64,000 bases of DNA from contig DATNBU010000038.1 in assembly GCA_035571835.1 (NCBI GenBank), positions 1 to 64,000 of the forward strand, read 5' to 3'. Under the pieces are notes generated by a model. It did no database searches and had not been told where the DNA came from. It saw nothing but the letters and a program-made list of their open reading frames with translations. A program made the translations under genes and the position numbers. Source of the stretch: Candidatus Limnocylindrales bacterium. GTDB taxonomy: Bacteria; Desulfobacterota; Binatia; UBA1149; CAITLU01. Below, piece by piece: positions 15,774 through 24,901 of the stretch (positions are counted from its first letter, which is position 1; each line of letters begins with the position of its first letter).

Positions 15774-16493
15774 GTGACGGTCTATCGTCTGGGAAAAACG
15801 CTGGCGTTTCCGCCTCCCGAAGAAGCCGAGCCGAACGGCCTGCTCGCGGTCGGCGGCGATCTGACGCCCGACCGCCTGCTGCTCGCCTACGCGATGGGCA
15901 TCTTCCCCTGGTACACCAACGAGACCCCGATCCTGTGGTTCTCGCCCGATCCGCGCGGCGTGCTGACGCCGAAGACTCTCATCGTGCATCGCTCGCTCGC
16001 CCGGCGTGCCCGATCGGATGCGTACGAAGTCACGCTCGACCGGGCGTTCGGTGATGTCATCCGCAGCTGCGCGGCAGTCGTGCGTCGCGGCCAGAACGGC
16101 ACGTGGATTACCGAGGACATGATCACTGCCTACGACGCCCTGTTCGAGCTCGGCTTCGCGCACAGCGTCGAGGTCTGGAAATCGGGAACGCTCGTGGGCG
16201 GTCTCTACGGCGTGTCGCTCGGCGCGGCGTTCTTCGGCGAATCGATGTTCGCGTGCGAGCGCGACGCCTCCAAGGTGGCGCTCGTGCATCTGGTGCGTCA
16301 GCTCGACCGCTGGGATTTCGCACTGATCGACTGCCAGGTGCGAAACGACCACCTTGCCAGCCTCGGCGCCGAGCAGTGGCCGCGCGAACGGTTCCTGTCG
16401 GCGCTCCAGGCGGCGCTGCACTGCCGCACGCGCCGCGGGCCGTGGCAGTTCGACGAGGATTTCTTCGAGTCCCTTTCGCAGTCGGCGCAATGA
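15774..16493 (+). CDS. aat: leucyl/phenylalanyl-tRNA-protein transferase
   Basis: The 239-residue protein is typical of Aat: GLLAVGGDLTPDRLLLAYAMG, GIFPWYTNETPILWFSPDPR, VEVWKSGTLVGGLYGVSLG, FFGESMFACERDASKVAL and DCQVRNDHLASLGAE. It moves Leu or Phe from aminoacyl-tRNA to N-terminal Arg/Lys of proteins, marking them for ClpAP (N-degron pathway, cytoplasm). The start is GTG 15774 with GGAGG six bases before. It overlaps the next gene by the 4-base ATGA, so it is coupled to rsmE. Confidence 0.95.
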   Translation: MTVYRLGKTLAFPPPEEAEPNGLLAVGGDLTPDRLLLAYAMGIFPWYTNETPILWFSPDPRGVLTPKTLIVHRSLARRARSDAYEVTLDRAFGDVIRSCAAVVRRGQNGTWITEDMITAYDALFELGFAHSVEVWKSGTLVGGLYGVSLGAAFFGESMFACERDASKVALVHLVRQLDRWDFALIDCQVRNDHLASLGAEQWPRERFLSALQAALHCRTRRGPWQFDEDFFESLSQSAQ

Positions 16494-17194
16494 ATCTCGT
16501 CCTCGTCGAGCCCGACGAGCTCGATGGCACGCGCGCGACGATCTGCGGGCGCCGCGCGCGCCACGTTGCGCTGGTCCACCGCGCCGAGCCCGGCCGCACG
16601 CTCCGCGTCGGCGTTCTTGGCGGCCGCGTCGGCAGCGGGACTGTCGTGCGTTGCTCCGCCGACCGCGTCGAGCTCGACGTCACGCTCGAGCACGCGCCGC
16701 CCGCGGCGCTTGCCTGTACGCTCGTGCTCGCGCTGCCGCGCCCGAAAGTCCTTCGCCGCGTGCTCGCGGCGGTCGCGGCGTTCGGCATCAAGAACGTCGT
16801 GCTCACCGGTGCGCAGCGGGTCGAAAAATCGTACTGGCAAAGTCCGGCGCTCGACGACGACGCCATGCGCGATGAATTGCTGCAGGGGCTCGAGCAGGCG
16901 GGCGATACGCTGCTGCCGCTCGTCGAGCAGCGGCGCCGCCTGCGGCCGTTCGTCGAAGACGAGCTCGCAGGGCGCGCGCGCGGCTCGCTCGCGATCGTCG
17001 CGCATCCCGCGTCGAGCCAGGCATGTCCTCGCGCCGGGGCAGAGCGCGTGACGGTCGTCGTCGGACCCGAAGGCGGCTTCACCGATTTCGAGCTCGACCT
17101 GCTGTGCGCGGCGGGAATGCGGCCGGTCACGCTCGGCACGAGACCGCTGCGCGTCGAGCATGCGATCTCTGCGCTCGTCGGCCGACTGTTCTGA
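16490..17194 (+). CDS. rsmE: 16S rRNA (uracil1498-N3)-methyltransferase
   Basis: The 234-residue SPOUT-family protein starts with an ATG overlapping the aat stop. It contains an N-terminal PUA-like region (RRARHVALVHRAEPGRTLRVG), KVLRRVLAAVAAFGIKNVVL in the SPOUT core, and the SAM-binding knot VVVGPEGGFTDFELDLL followed by TLGTRPLRVEHAISALVG. These are the diagnostic RsmE motifs. It methylates U1498 of 16S rRNA. The protein is Arg/Ala-rich and slightly short of the usual 240-250 residues, but no key segment is missing. Confidence 0.92.
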   Translation: MNLVLVEPDELDGTRATICGRRARHVALVHRAEPGRTLRVGVLGGRVGSGTVVRCSADRVELDVTLEHAPPAALACTLVLALPRPKVLRRVLAAVAAFGIKNVVLTGAQRVEKSYWQSPALDDDAMRDELLQGLEQAGDTLLPLVEQRRRLRPFVEDELAGRARGSLAIVAHPASSQACPRAGAERVTVVVGPEGGFTDFELDLLCAAGMRPVTLGTRPLRVEHAISALVGRLF

Positions 17195-17246
17195 GCCTGT
17201 GTCTGAGCTTCCTTGACCTCGGCCGGTCGTAACCCTATGCAGCGCC

Positions 17247-18410
17247 ATGCGACGCCGTCCAGGCCCGCTTTCCGGTCTGCGTGTCCTCGAAGTTGCGGCC
17301 ATCGGACCGGTGCCGTTCGCGGGCATGCTGCTCGGCGATCTCGGCGCCGACGTCGTGCGCATCGATCGCACGCGACCGGATCCGGCCAGCACATGGAGCG
17401 ATCCGCGCCTCGACGTTCTCGGTCGCGGGCGGCGCTCGATCGCCGTCGACCTCAAGAGCGAGCGCGGCGTCGAGGTCGTGCTGCGGCTCGCCGAGAACGC
17501 TGACGTGCTGCTCGAAGGCTTCCGTCCCGGCGTCGCCGAGCGTCTCGGCATCGGCCCGCAGGCGTGCATGATCCGCAACCCGCGCCTCGTCTACGGTCGC
17601 ATGACCGGCTGGGGCCAGACCGGGCCGCTGGCCACGGCGGCCGGCCACGACATCAACTACGTCGCCCTTACGGGCGCGCTGCACGCGATCGGCGGCGCCG
17701 AGGCTCCGCTGCCGCCGCTCAATCTCGTCGGCGATTTCGGCGGTGGTGCGCTCTACCTCGTCACCGGCGTGCTGGCGGCGCTGCTCGAGCGCGTGCGCTC
17801 GGGCAAAGGCGACATCGTCGATGCCGCGATGGTCGACGGCGCGGCGTCGCTGATGTCGATCTTCTACGTCATGCAGCAGATCGGGTTCTGGCAGGACCGG
17901 CGGTCCGCGAACTTCCTCGACGGCGGCGCACCGTTTTACGGGACCTATGCGACGCTCGACGGCAAGTTCGTCGCGATCGGTGCGATCGAGCCGCAGTTCT
18001 GGTCGGAGCTGCTCGCCCGCCTCGGGATCGAAGCAGATCAGATCGGCGGTCAGCACGATCGCGATGCGTGGCCGCTCATGCGCGAGACGCTGGCGGCGGT
18101 GTTTCGCACGAAGACGCGCGACCAGTGGTGCGAGCTGCTCGAAGGCAGTGACGCATGCTTCGCGCCGGTGCTGTCGATCGGCGAGGCGGCGTCCCATCCG
18201 CACATGGCGGCGCGCGGCACGTTCGTGGACTCCGCCGGCATCAGCCGACCGGGTCCGGCGCCGCGCTTCGACCGTTGCCGCGTCGAGGTCGGCGCGATCG
18301 CCCCGGTGATCGGTGCGAATACGCGCGAGGTGCTCGCCGAGGCCGGTTATGGTCCCGGACAGATCGAGTCGCTGCTCGAGTCGGGCACGATCGCCGTCGA
18401 GGCAACCTAG
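17247..18410 (+). CDS. CaiB/BaiF CoA transferase, alpha-methylacyl-CoA racemase type
   Basis: The 387-residue family III protein shows [54 protein letters not shown], and the racemase-specific [17 protein letters not shown] with LVGDFGGG. In α-methylacyl-CoA racemase, the His of GHD and an Asp of the GDFGGG loop are the acid/base pair that inverts 2-methylacyl-CoA thioesters. This supports branched-chain fatty acid or sterol side-chain β-oxidation rather than carnitine/oxalate CoA transfer. It sits 53 bases after rsmE and 1 base before the esterase gene. Confidence 0.9.
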   Translation: MRRRPGPLSGLRVLEVAAIGPVPFAGMLLGDLGADVVRIDRTRPDPASTWSDPRLDVLGRGRRSIAVDLKSERGVEVVLRLAENADVLLEGFRPGVAERLGIGPQACMIRNPRLVYGRMTGWGQTGPLATAAGHDINYVALTGALHAIGGAEAPLPPLNLVGDFGGGALYLVTGVLAALLERVRSGKGDIVDAAMVDGAASLMSIFYVMQQIGFWQDRRSANFLDGGAPFYGTYATLDGKFVAIGAIEPQFWSELLARLGIEADQIGGQHDRDAWPLMRETLAAVFRTKTRDQWCELLEGSDACFAPVLSIGEAASHPHMAARGTFVDSAGISRPGPAPRFDRCRVEVGAIAPVIGANTREVLAEAGYGPGQIESLLESGTIAVEAT

Positions 18411-18411
18411 C

Positions 18412-19254
18412 ATGCGCCTTGCGCTCGCCGCCGGCCGCATCGCCGCTTTGCTGATCTGTGTCGCCGTCGCGACCGGCGTGCACGCCGACGGCGAGCAGCT
18501 GCTTCGCGACGAGACGAGCGGGCTCCAGTATCTCGAAGTGCTGACGGGAGGAGCGGCAACCGCCGACCCGGTGCCGATCGTGGTCGCGATGCACGGTCTC
18601 GGGGATCATCCGGAGACGTTTCGCCTGCTCCTCGACGATCTTCCGGCGAAAGCGCGCGTGATCTTCCCGCGCGGGCCGATGCCGCACGGCGACGACGGCT
18701 TCTCGTGGTTCGACTTCCAGCCGGATGACGACGAAGGGCAGGCTGCGCTCGGCGACGGCATCAAGGCGGCCGCGGAACGCATCACGCAGCTCGTCGAATC
18801 GCTGAAGAAACAGCGCGGCGGACCGGGGCGCGTCGTCGTCTGCGGTTTCTCGCAAGGCGGAATTCTCTCATTCGAGATGGCGGCGCTCCATCCCGACCTG
18901 ATCGCAGAGGCGATTCCCGTCAGCGGCTACCTGCCGTCGCCGCTGTGGCCGGCCGAGCGTCCGAAGACGCGGCCGCTTCCGAAGATCATCGCGCTGCACG
19001 GCGAAGCCGACCGGCTCATTCCGCTGCAGTGGGCCAACTGGACGGTCGAGGCGCTGCGCAGCAACGGCTACGACATTTCGCTGCGCTCGTGGCCGAAGGT
19101 ATCGCACGCGCTGTCGCCCGAAATGCGCGCCACTTTGATCAGCGCAGTCGTCAGCGCCGTCGAAGCGCTCTCGCCGCACGATGCATCGGTGGGTCCGCCC
19201 GAGAAGGACGCACCCGCGCCGCCGCCCGAAGTCCCTGCATCGCCGGCAAGATAA
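18412..19254 (+). CDS. exported carboxylesterase/phospholipase (alpha/beta hydrolase)
   Basis: The 280-residue protein belongs to the phospholipase/carboxylesterase (abhydrolase_2) family. The triad is visible: Ser147 in GFSQGG, Asp200 in HGEADRLIP, His232 in KVSHALSP; the oxyanion segment is VAMHGLGDHPE. An N-terminal signal peptide (RIAALLICVAVATGVHA) and a Pro/Ala-rich C-terminal tail indicate secretion to the periplasm. It starts 1 base after the CoA-transferase stop, so the two are co-transcribed. A short-chain acyl ester substrate is likely. Confidence 0.88.
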   Translation: MRLALAAGRIAALLICVAVATGVHADGEQLLRDETSGLQYLEVLTGGAATADPVPIVVAMHGLGDHPETFRLLLDDLPAKARVIFPRGPMPHGDDGFSWFDFQPDDDEGQAALGDGIKAAAERITQLVESLKKQRGGPGRVVVCGFSQGGILSFEMAALHPDLIAEAIPVSGYLPSPLWPAERPKTRPLPKIIALHGEADRLIPLQWANWTVEALRSNGYDISLRSWPKVSHALSPEMRATLISAVVSAVEALSPHDASVGPPEKDAPAPPPEVPASPAR

Positions 19255-19405
19255 CGACGCTCACTTTGTCCGGCACGCCGATTGCTCCGCGTGATTGCCG
19301 TCTCTCGGGCTCCAGCGATCGCATGCCGCGCTGCGCACGCGTCTGTGTCGTGCAGTACGAAGTACGCTCGACAACGCGTCGTGCGGGGCTATTCTGCCCG
19401 TTGCG

Positions 19406-20038
19406 ATGAGCTGCGGGGGTCTACAGTTCGATTGCGATCTACGACGCCGGATCAGCGCTAATCTCGATACGTTCGAGCGCCGGGCATATCCGCGTTCGTG
19501 CCTGAAAGCGGCGGCCGTTGCCGTGACGATCCTTTCCGACGACGAGCAGCGTCCGTGCTTCGTGCTCACGCGTCGCGCCGCGCGCATGCGTTCGCACAGC
19601 CGGCAGTGGGCGCTTCCGGGCGGACGCATCGATCATGGCGAAACCGCAGCGCAGGCTGCTCTGCGTGAGCTCGAGGAAGAAGTCGGGCTGGTTCTTTCCG
19701 CGGATCGCGTGCTCGGCCTGCTCGACGACTATCCGACGCGCTCCGGTTACGTGATCACGCCGGTCGTTTTGTGGGCGCGGCGCGATTGCCAGCTGATTCC
19801 CAATCCGGCCGAAGTGGCCGAAGTCTACCGCATACCGCTCGCCGAGCTCGAGCATCCCGAAGTTCCCCAGGTCCGCAATATTCCCGAGAGCTCCCGCCCC
19901 GTGATTTCGATTCCGCTGATGGGAACGAACGTTCATGCACCGACCGCGGCGGTTCTGTATCAGCTTCGCGAGGTCGCGATCTGGGGACGCAAGACCCGCG
20001 TCGCCCATTTCGAGCAGCCGGTTTTTGCGTGGAGCTGA
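19406..20038 (+). CDS. Nudix hydrolase, CoA pyrophosphatase-like
   Basis: The 210-residue protein has a perfect Nudix box at residues 73-95 (GX5EX7REUXEEXGU: GGRIDHGET...RELEEEVGL). Before it lies VLTRRAARMRSHSRQWALPG, matching the CoA-specific UPF0035 pattern of NudL/NUDT7. It would cleave CoA or acyl-CoA to 4'-phosphopantetheine and 3',5'-ADP. I start it at ATG 19406; earlier in-frame codons lack a ribosome site. It is followed 23 bases later by a second, unrelated Nudix gene. Confidence 0.88.
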   Translation: MSCGGLQFDCDLRRRISANLDTFERRAYPRSCLKAAAVAVTILSDDEQRPCFVLTRRAARMRSHSRQWALPGGRIDHGETAAQAALRELEEEVGLVLSADRVLGLLDDYPTRSGYVITPVVLWARRDCQLIPNPAEVAEVYRIPLAELEHPEVPQVRNIPESSRPVISIPLMGTNVHAPTAAVLYQLREVAIWGRKTRVAHFEQPVFAWS

Positions 20039-20061
20039 CCAGCTCCTTCCGATGGAGCTGA

Positions 20062-20598
20062 ATGCTCCGGCAGCCGCTACTCACACTGCTCGCCGCCTAT
20101 CGGCCGTTCGACGAGCACGATGCCCGCGCGCGTGATCGCATCGTGCGCTTCGTCGAGTCGCATGCCGACTGCTTCGAGCGCTCGCTGGCGATCGGCCACG
20201 TGACCGGCTCGGCATGGATCGTCGATCCGTCGCGGTCGCGCTGCCTTCTGACTCACCACCGCAAGCTCGACCGCTGGCTGCAGCTCGGCGGGCACGCCGA
20301 TGGAGAGTGCGACGTGCTTGCGGTCGCGATGCGCGAGGCCCGCGAAGAGTCGGGCCTTACGTCGCTGCGTGCGGTTTCCGACGCAATCTTCGATTGCGAC
20401 GTGCATCCGATCCCGGAGCGCAAGTCCGAGGCCGAACATCATCACTACGACGTCCGTTTCCTCGTCGAGGCCGATCCGGACGAGCCGCTGGTCGTCAGCG
20501 ACGAGTCGCACGAGCTCGCGTGGATCGCGCTCGAAGACGTCGCGAGCCTCTCCGGCGACTGGTCAGTCGAGCGCATGGCGGCAAAGACCGCGCGCTAG
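20062..20598 (+). CDS. Nudix hydrolase (second, divergent box)
   Basis: The 178-residue protein contains a Nudix fold with QLGGHADGECDVLAVAMREAREESGL. Compared with the consensus GX5EX7REUXEEXGU, the position of the first Glu is Cys with Glu one place earlier, while the catalytic REAREESG is intact; this substitution is common in the GGHaDGD subfamily. SEAEHHHYDVRFLVEAD follows, as in that subfamily. The substrate is unknown. Its TAG stop lies inside the first unit of the tandem repeat at 20588-20691. Confidence 0.85.
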   Translation: MLRQPLLTLLAAYRPFDEHDARARDRIVRFVESHADCFERSLAIGHVTGSAWIVDPSRSRCLLTHHRKLDRWLQLGGHADGECDVLAVAMREAREESGLTSLRAVSDAIFDCDVHPIPERKSEAEHHHYDVRFLVEADPDEPLVVSDESHELAWIALEDVASLSGDWSVERMAAKTAR

Positions 20599-20691
20599 CG
20601 CGGTCGGTCAGAAGCCCCGCGCGCTAGCGCGGTCGGTCAAAAGGATCCGCGCGCTAGCAGCGGTCGGTCAGAAGCCCCGCGCGCTAGCTGG
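20588..20691. repeat. 29-30 bp tandem repeat, 3.5 copies, each with palindrome core
   Basis: Units at 20588-20616, 20617-20646, 20647-20676 and a partial one at 20677-20691 share CCGCGCGCTAGCGCGG followed by TCGGTCAGAAGCC. The core is a near-perfect palindrome able to form a hairpin, so the region may slow or end transcription after the Nudix gene. The first unit contains the Nudix stop codon. Confidence 0.85.
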
Positions 20692-20838
20692 TAAACCTCG
20701 CCCGCTGTGCATAAAGTCCGCCGCCGGGTTCGCAAAACGGACCCGACCTGGGTCGCCGCTCCGCCTGAGCCGCGACGACGGCAGGCGCCGCCCAGACTCC
20801 ACCGGCCCCAAGCTCCACAGGTTCCAGAGGATCCCGCA

Positions 20839-22497
20839 ATGTCCGAAACAAATGATTCCACGCGGCGGCCGGCAAAGGGTCCCCGAATCGGTCTGGCGCA
20901 GATCGCGCCCGCGCTCGGCGACACCGAGGCCAATCTCGAGCGGCATCGCGCTGCGGTCGAGAAGGCCGTTGCTGCCGGCTGCGACGTCCTCGTCTTTCCC
21001 GAGCTCGGCCTGGCCGGTTATCGGCTGAAGGATTCGGTTCCCGACGTCGCCGTGCAGCAGGGCGGCGAGACGTGGAAGCAGCTCGAGGAGCTTTCCACCG
21101 GCATCACGCTGTTCGTCGGGCTCGTCGAGGAATCGGCCGATCATCTCTTTTTCAATTCCGTCGCATGCTTCGAGGGCGGCCGCACGCTCGCGGTGCATCG
21201 CAAGACGTACCTGCCGACCTACGGCATGTTCGACGAGCAGCGCTACTTCGCGCGCGGGCGCAGCATCGCGGCGTTCGACACGAAGCACGGCCGCGTCGCG
21301 ATGCTGATCTGCGAAGACATGCTGCATCCGAGCGCGGCGACGATTGCCGCGTGCGACGGCGCGACGCTTCTGATCGTTCCATCGGCGAGCCCGGCGCGGG
21401 GCGTTACCGGCGAAGGCGAAGCCGACGGCAATGCGCGTTCGTGGGAAGCCTACCTGCAGGTCATGGCACGTTCGTTCGGCGTCTGGATCGCCTACTGCAA
21501 CCGCGTCGGCGTCGAAGACGGCGTATCGTTCTGGGGCGGCTCGGAGATCCTCTCGCCCGCCGGCGACCGCGTTGCCAAGGCTGCCTACTACGACGAAGAC
21601 TTCGTCAGCGGCGTGGTTTCGGATGATGCGGTGCGCCGCCGGCGCATCGCCAATCCGCTCGTGCGCGACGAAGACCTCGATCTTACGATCAACGAGCTTT
21701 CGCGCATTCGCGGCCGCGCTGTCGAGAGCGCGGCGCAAGCCGCAAGCGGCGACAGCGACAAGCGAAAGGCCGCAAAGGGCAGCGACTTCGCCGACGGCGA
21801 GAAGCCTCCGCGGCGTTTTGACCGCAAGGAGCCGCGCCAGGATCGCGAGGATCGGCCGCGTCGCGACGACGGCGGCTTTGCGCCGCCGCGGCGCGCCCGC
21901 GACGACGACGATCGCCCGCGCTTTCAGAAACCGCGCTTCGACGAGCCGCGCGACCGTTTCGCGCCGCGCTTCGGCGGCGGTGCACGCGACGAAGGCGATC
22001 GCCCGCGCTTCCAGAGGCAGGACTCGGACGGTCCGCCGCGCGACCGCTTCGCGCCGCGTTTCGGCGGCGGTGCGCGCGACGAAGGCGATCGCCCGCGCTT
22101 TCAGAAGCCGGGATTTTCGAAACCGGGATTCGGCGGTGCGCGCCGCGACGATCGCGACGAAGGCGATCGCCCGCGTTTTCAGAAGCCGGGCTTTCAGAAG
22201 CCGGGATTTGCGGGTCCGCCGCGCGGCCGCTTCGGCGGCGGAGCACGCGATCGCGACGACGCTCCGCGTGGACGCTTCGGCGGTGGTGACCGGCCGGGCG
22301 ACGACAAGCCGCGCGGTCGCGGCAGCTTCGGTGGCGCAGCCGGCTTCGGTCCGCCGCGCGGAGGCGAGGGCGGAGGATTCGCGGGCAAGGGACGCTTTGC
22401 GGCGTCCGCGCCGCGCGAACGCCAGCGCCCCGATCCGGCGCGCAAACCGTTTCACAAGGGCGCCAAGCCGCGCGGCCGCGGCCGAAGGGACGACTGA
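20839..22497 (+). CDS. carbon-nitrogen hydrolase (glutaminase half of NAD synthetase) with long disordered tail
   Basis: The 552-residue protein starts at ATG 20839. Residues 1-290 are a nitrilase-fold amidase with triad Glu55 (VFPELGLAGY), Lys122 (HRKTYLPTYG), Cys158 (LICEDMLHP), like the N-terminal glutaminase of glutamine-dependent NAD synthetase. From about 296 to the end, some 255 residues are low-complexity: tandem RF/RGG-like units such as DRPRFQKPGF, RDRFAPRFGGGARDEGD and RGRFGGG, strongly charged and presumably disordered. The NAD synthetase ATPase gene follows with no gap, so together they form a split GAT-dependent synthetase. Confidence 0.85.
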   Translation: MSETNDSTRRPAKGPRIGLAQIAPALGDTEANLERHRAAVEKAVAAGCDVLVFPELGLAGYRLKDSVPDVAVQQGGETWKQLEELSTGITLFVGLVEESADHLFFNSVACFEGGRTLAVHRKTYLPTYGMFDEQRYFARGRSIAAFDTKHGRVAMLICEDMLHPSAATIAACDGATLLIVPSASPARGVTGEGEADGNARSWEAYLQVMARSFGVWIAYCNRVGVEDGVSFWGGSEILSPAGDRVAKAAYYDEDFVSGVVSDDAVRRRRIANPLVRDEDLDLTINELSRIRGRAVESAAQAASGDSDKRKAAKGSDFADGEKPPRRFDRKEPRQDREDRPRRDDGGFAPPRRARDDDDRPRFQKPRFDEPRDRFAPRFGGGARDEGDRPRFQRQDSDGPPRDRFAPRFGGGARDEGDRPRFQKPGFSKPGFGGARRDDRDEGDRPRFQKPGFQKPGFAGPPRGRFGGGARDRDDAPRGRFGGGDRPGDDKPRGRGSFGGAAGFGPPRGGEGGGFAGKGRFAASAPRERQRPDPARKPFHKGAKPRGRGRRDD

Positions 22498-23574
22498 TTG
22501 GCAACGACGAGGAAAAAACCCGCGGCGTCTTCCGTGAAGCCGCCGGCCGCGAAGAAGCGCGCGACGACGAAGAAGGCCGCGGCGACGAAGGCCGCGGCGA
22601 AGCTCGAGCCGGAAGCGGCCGCCGAGAAGCCCGTGCGCAAAGCGCGCGCGCGCAAGGCTGCGCCGGCCGAAGAGCGGAGCTCAGGCAGTTCGGCCGCCAG
22701 CGCGGCGAGCGATGCAGCCGTTCCTGCGGGCGATGCCGCTCAGCTTGCCGGTCCGCCGTTTCCCGAAACCGAATATTCCGTCGTCGAGAAGCTGCTCGTC
22801 GGCTTCGTCAAGCACGAGGTACGCAAGGTCGGCGTCGAGCGCGCCGTGCTCGGCCTTTCGGGCGGCGTCGACTCGGCGGTTTCGGCCGCGATCGCAGCGC
22901 GCGCGCTCGGCGCCGAGAATGTGCTCGGCGTCTTCATGCCGTATCGTTCGTCGGTTCCCGAAAGCGAAGCGGATGCGCTCGAAGTCGCCCGCTCGCTCGG
23001 CATCGAAACGCTGACGGTCGAGATCACGCCGCAGGTCGACGCGTACTTCGAGCGTTTTCCGGACGCCTCGCGCCTTCGTCGCGGCAACAAGATGGCCCGC
23101 GAGCGCATGACGATCCTGTACGACCACTCCGCGGCGCGCTCGGCGCTCGTGATCGGCACGTCGAACAAGACCGAGCTTCTGCTCGGCTACGGAACGCTCT
23201 ACGGCGACATGGCCTCGGCGCTCAATCCGATCGGTGATCTCTACAAGACGCAGGTCTGGGGCATTGCGCGCCATCTCGCTCTTCCGGCGTCGGTCATCGA
23301 CAAGGCGCCGACGGCGGACCTGTGGAGCGGGCAGACCGATGAGACCGAGCTCGGGTTTTCCTACCACCAGGTCGACCGGCTGCTCTATCGCATGATCGAC
23401 GAACGTTCGGACACTGCCGAGCTCGTCGAGATGGGTTTCGGCGAAGCATTCGTCGAGCGCATCTCGCGGATGGTGCGCTCGTCGCAGTTCAAGCGCCGGC
23501 TTCCGATCATCGCGAAGCTTTCGGCGCGAAGCATCGACACCGATTTCCGGTATTCCCGCGACTGGGGACTGTAA
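22498..23574 (+). CDS. nadE: NAD+ synthase, ATP-pyrophosphatase subunit
   Basis: The start is TTG 22498, directly after the amidase stop. Residues 1-86 are an unusual Lys/Ala/Glu-rich histone H1-like tail ([20 protein letters not shown]). The 270-residue catalytic domain follows with the P-loop SGGVDS (121-126), [29 protein letters not shown] and [16 protein letters not shown], diagnostic of NadE. The enzyme amidates deamido-NAD with ATP and ammonia, and the linked amidase would supply ammonia from glutamine. Both subunits carry disordered extensions at opposite ends. Confidence 0.93.
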   Translation: MATTRKKPAASSVKPPAAKKRATTKKAAATKAAAKLEPEAAAEKPVRKARARKAAPAEERSSGSSAASAASDAAVPAGDAAQLAGPPFPETEYSVVEKLLVGFVKHEVRKVGVERAVLGLSGGVDSAVSAAIAARALGAENVLGVFMPYRSSVPESEADALEVARSLGIETLTVEITPQVDAYFERFPDASRLRRGNKMARERMTILYDHSAARSALVIGTSNKTELLLGYGTLYGDMASALNPIGDLYKTQVWGIARHLALPASVIDKAPTADLWSGQTDETELGFSYHQVDRLLYRMIDERSDTAELVEMGFGEAFVERISRMVRSSQFKRRLPIIAKLSARSIDTDFRYSRDWGL

Positions 23575-23577
23575 GCC

Positions 23578-24465
23578 ATGGCCGGTCGGCTCTACGTCGT
23601 TGCGACGCCGATCGGCAACATGGGAGATCTGTCGCCGCGCGCGGCCGAAGTGCTCGCGAAGGTCGACATGGTTGCCGCCGAGGACACGCGCGTGACCGGC
23701 AAGCTGCTCGCGCGCATCGATGCGAAGAACCGCATGGTGAGCTACCGCGAGCAGACCGAGCGCCGGCTGTCGGAAGATCTCGTCGAACGGATGCTCGCCG
23801 GCGAGAGCGTCGCGCTGGTGTCGGATGCGGGCACTCCGACGATCTCCGATCCGGGCTACCGGCTGGTGCATGCGGCGGCGGAGGCGGGGCTCGAAGTGGT
23901 TTCCATCCCGGGGCCGTCGGCTGCGATCGCGCTGCTTTCGGTGAGCGGCCTTCCGACCGACCGCTTTCGCTTCGAAGGATTTCCGCCGTCACGAGTGTCC
24001 GCGCGGAGGCGCCTGCTGGAAAGTCTGCGCGGCGCCGGCACGACGGTGATCTTCTACGAATCACCGCATCGGGTCGTCGAGTTCCTCGGCGAGGTCGCCG
24101 ATGCGCTCGGCGATCCGCCGGTCGCGGCCGGACGCGAGCTTACGAAGATGTACGAGGAAGTGGTGCGCGGGAAGGCGTCCGAAGTCGCGGCCCGGTTTTC
24201 AACCCGCGAGCCGCGCGGCGAGTTCGTGCTTGCCGTTCGCGTGGAAGCCGATGACGACGAGCTGGCAGGCGAGGCTCTCGATCGCGAAGTGGCGGCGCTC
24301 GCCGACTCCGGTGTGCCTGCGCGCGAGATTGCGCGGCGATTGAAGCCGCGCGGCGCGCATAGGCGCGACGTGTACGATGCGCTTCGCCGGCTCGGCGCGG
24401 CCGACGCCGATGACGAAGAGCAGGTCGTCGAGGAAGAAGCCGACGACGACGGGCCGGCGACCTGA
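23578..24465 (+). CDS. rsmI: 16S rRNA (cytidine1402-2'-O)-methyltransferase
   Basis: The 295-residue tetrapyrrole-methylase-fold protein shows RsmI hallmarks: LYVVATPIGNMGDLSPRA, DMVAAEDTRVTGKLL, VALVSDAGTPTISDPGYRLV, VVSIPGPSAAIALLSVSGLP, and FYESPHRVVEFL with GRELTKMYEEVVRG. It 2'-O-methylates C1402 of 16S rRNA. A short acidic C-terminal tail (DADDEEQVVEEEADDDGP) is an addition to the usual protein. It starts 3 bases after nadE and closes this plus-strand run, converging on the DUF4019 gene. Confidence 0.95.
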   Translation: MAGRLYVVATPIGNMGDLSPRAAEVLAKVDMVAAEDTRVTGKLLARIDAKNRMVSYREQTERRLSEDLVERMLAGESVALVSDAGTPTISDPGYRLVHAAAEAGLEVVSIPGPSAAIALLSVSGLPTDRFRFEGFPPSRVSARRRLLESLRGAGTTVIFYESPHRVVEFLGEVADALGDPPVAAGRELTKMYEEVVRGKASEVAARFSTREPRGEFVLAVRVEADDDELAGEALDREVAALADSGVPAREIARRLKPRGAHRRDVYDALRRLGAADADDEEQVVEEEADDDGPAT

Positions 24466-24478
24466 TCGGGCGGACCGT

Positions 24479-24901
24479 CTACTTGATCAGATAGCCGGCG
24501 GCCTTCCACGCGCCGTCTTTTTCTTCCACGAAGGTCACGGTCTCGACCGCGGACGCTTTCTTCTCGAAGCTCGCGTCGAACTGCATCACGACGTAGTTGC
24601 CGTCGGGCGCGCCGGGCAGCGACTTCATCGCATCCGCGCTCTTCAGCTTGCGCCACGACTTCCTGCCCAGCGGCGTGCGAACGCCTTCGAGCGAGCCGAC
24701 CCACGATTTCTCCGGGACTGCGCCCCGGAAGTACGCCGACGCGTCCTTCCAGCTGGCGGCGTAATCGCCTGCGTCGATCTTGCCAAGCCACGTCGAGGCC
24801 GCAGCCTGCGCCTTCGATTGCGACGCATCGTCGGCAAGCACGGCCGGCGATGCGAGACAGATGCCGAGCAGCGCGGCGCCGAATGCCTGAAACAGTCTCA
24901 T
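24479..24901 (-). CDS. DUF4019 secreted protein
   Basis: The 140-residue protein begins at ATG 24901 with GGAGG upstream and a signal peptide (FGAALLGICLASPAVLADD). The mature part (AASTWLGKIDAGDYAASWKDA, then PLGRKSWRKL, ETVTFVEEKDGAWKAAGYLI) matches DUF4019, periplasmic proteins with an NTF2-like cone fold and no established function. Its ATG overlaps the stop of the VOC gene by four bases, so translation is coupled. It is the last gene of a three-gene unit. Confidence 0.85.
   Translation of the reverse strand: MRLFQAFGAALLGICLASPAVLADDASQSKAQAAASTWLGKIDAGDYAASWKDASAYFRGAVPEKSWVGSLEGVRTPLGRKSWRKLKSADAMKSLPGAPDGNYVVMQFDASFEKKASAVETVTFVEEKDGAWKAAGYLIK

Noticed and set aside
20588-20691. Possible CRISPR array
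   Set aside because: The units are directly adjacent or differ only by small changes, with no unique spacers and no cas genes in the window.
20668-22455. 595-residue open frame on the minus strand
   Set aside because: It is the antisense of the amidase with its repetitive Arg/Gly-rich tail; the Ala/Arg-rich translation has no domain.
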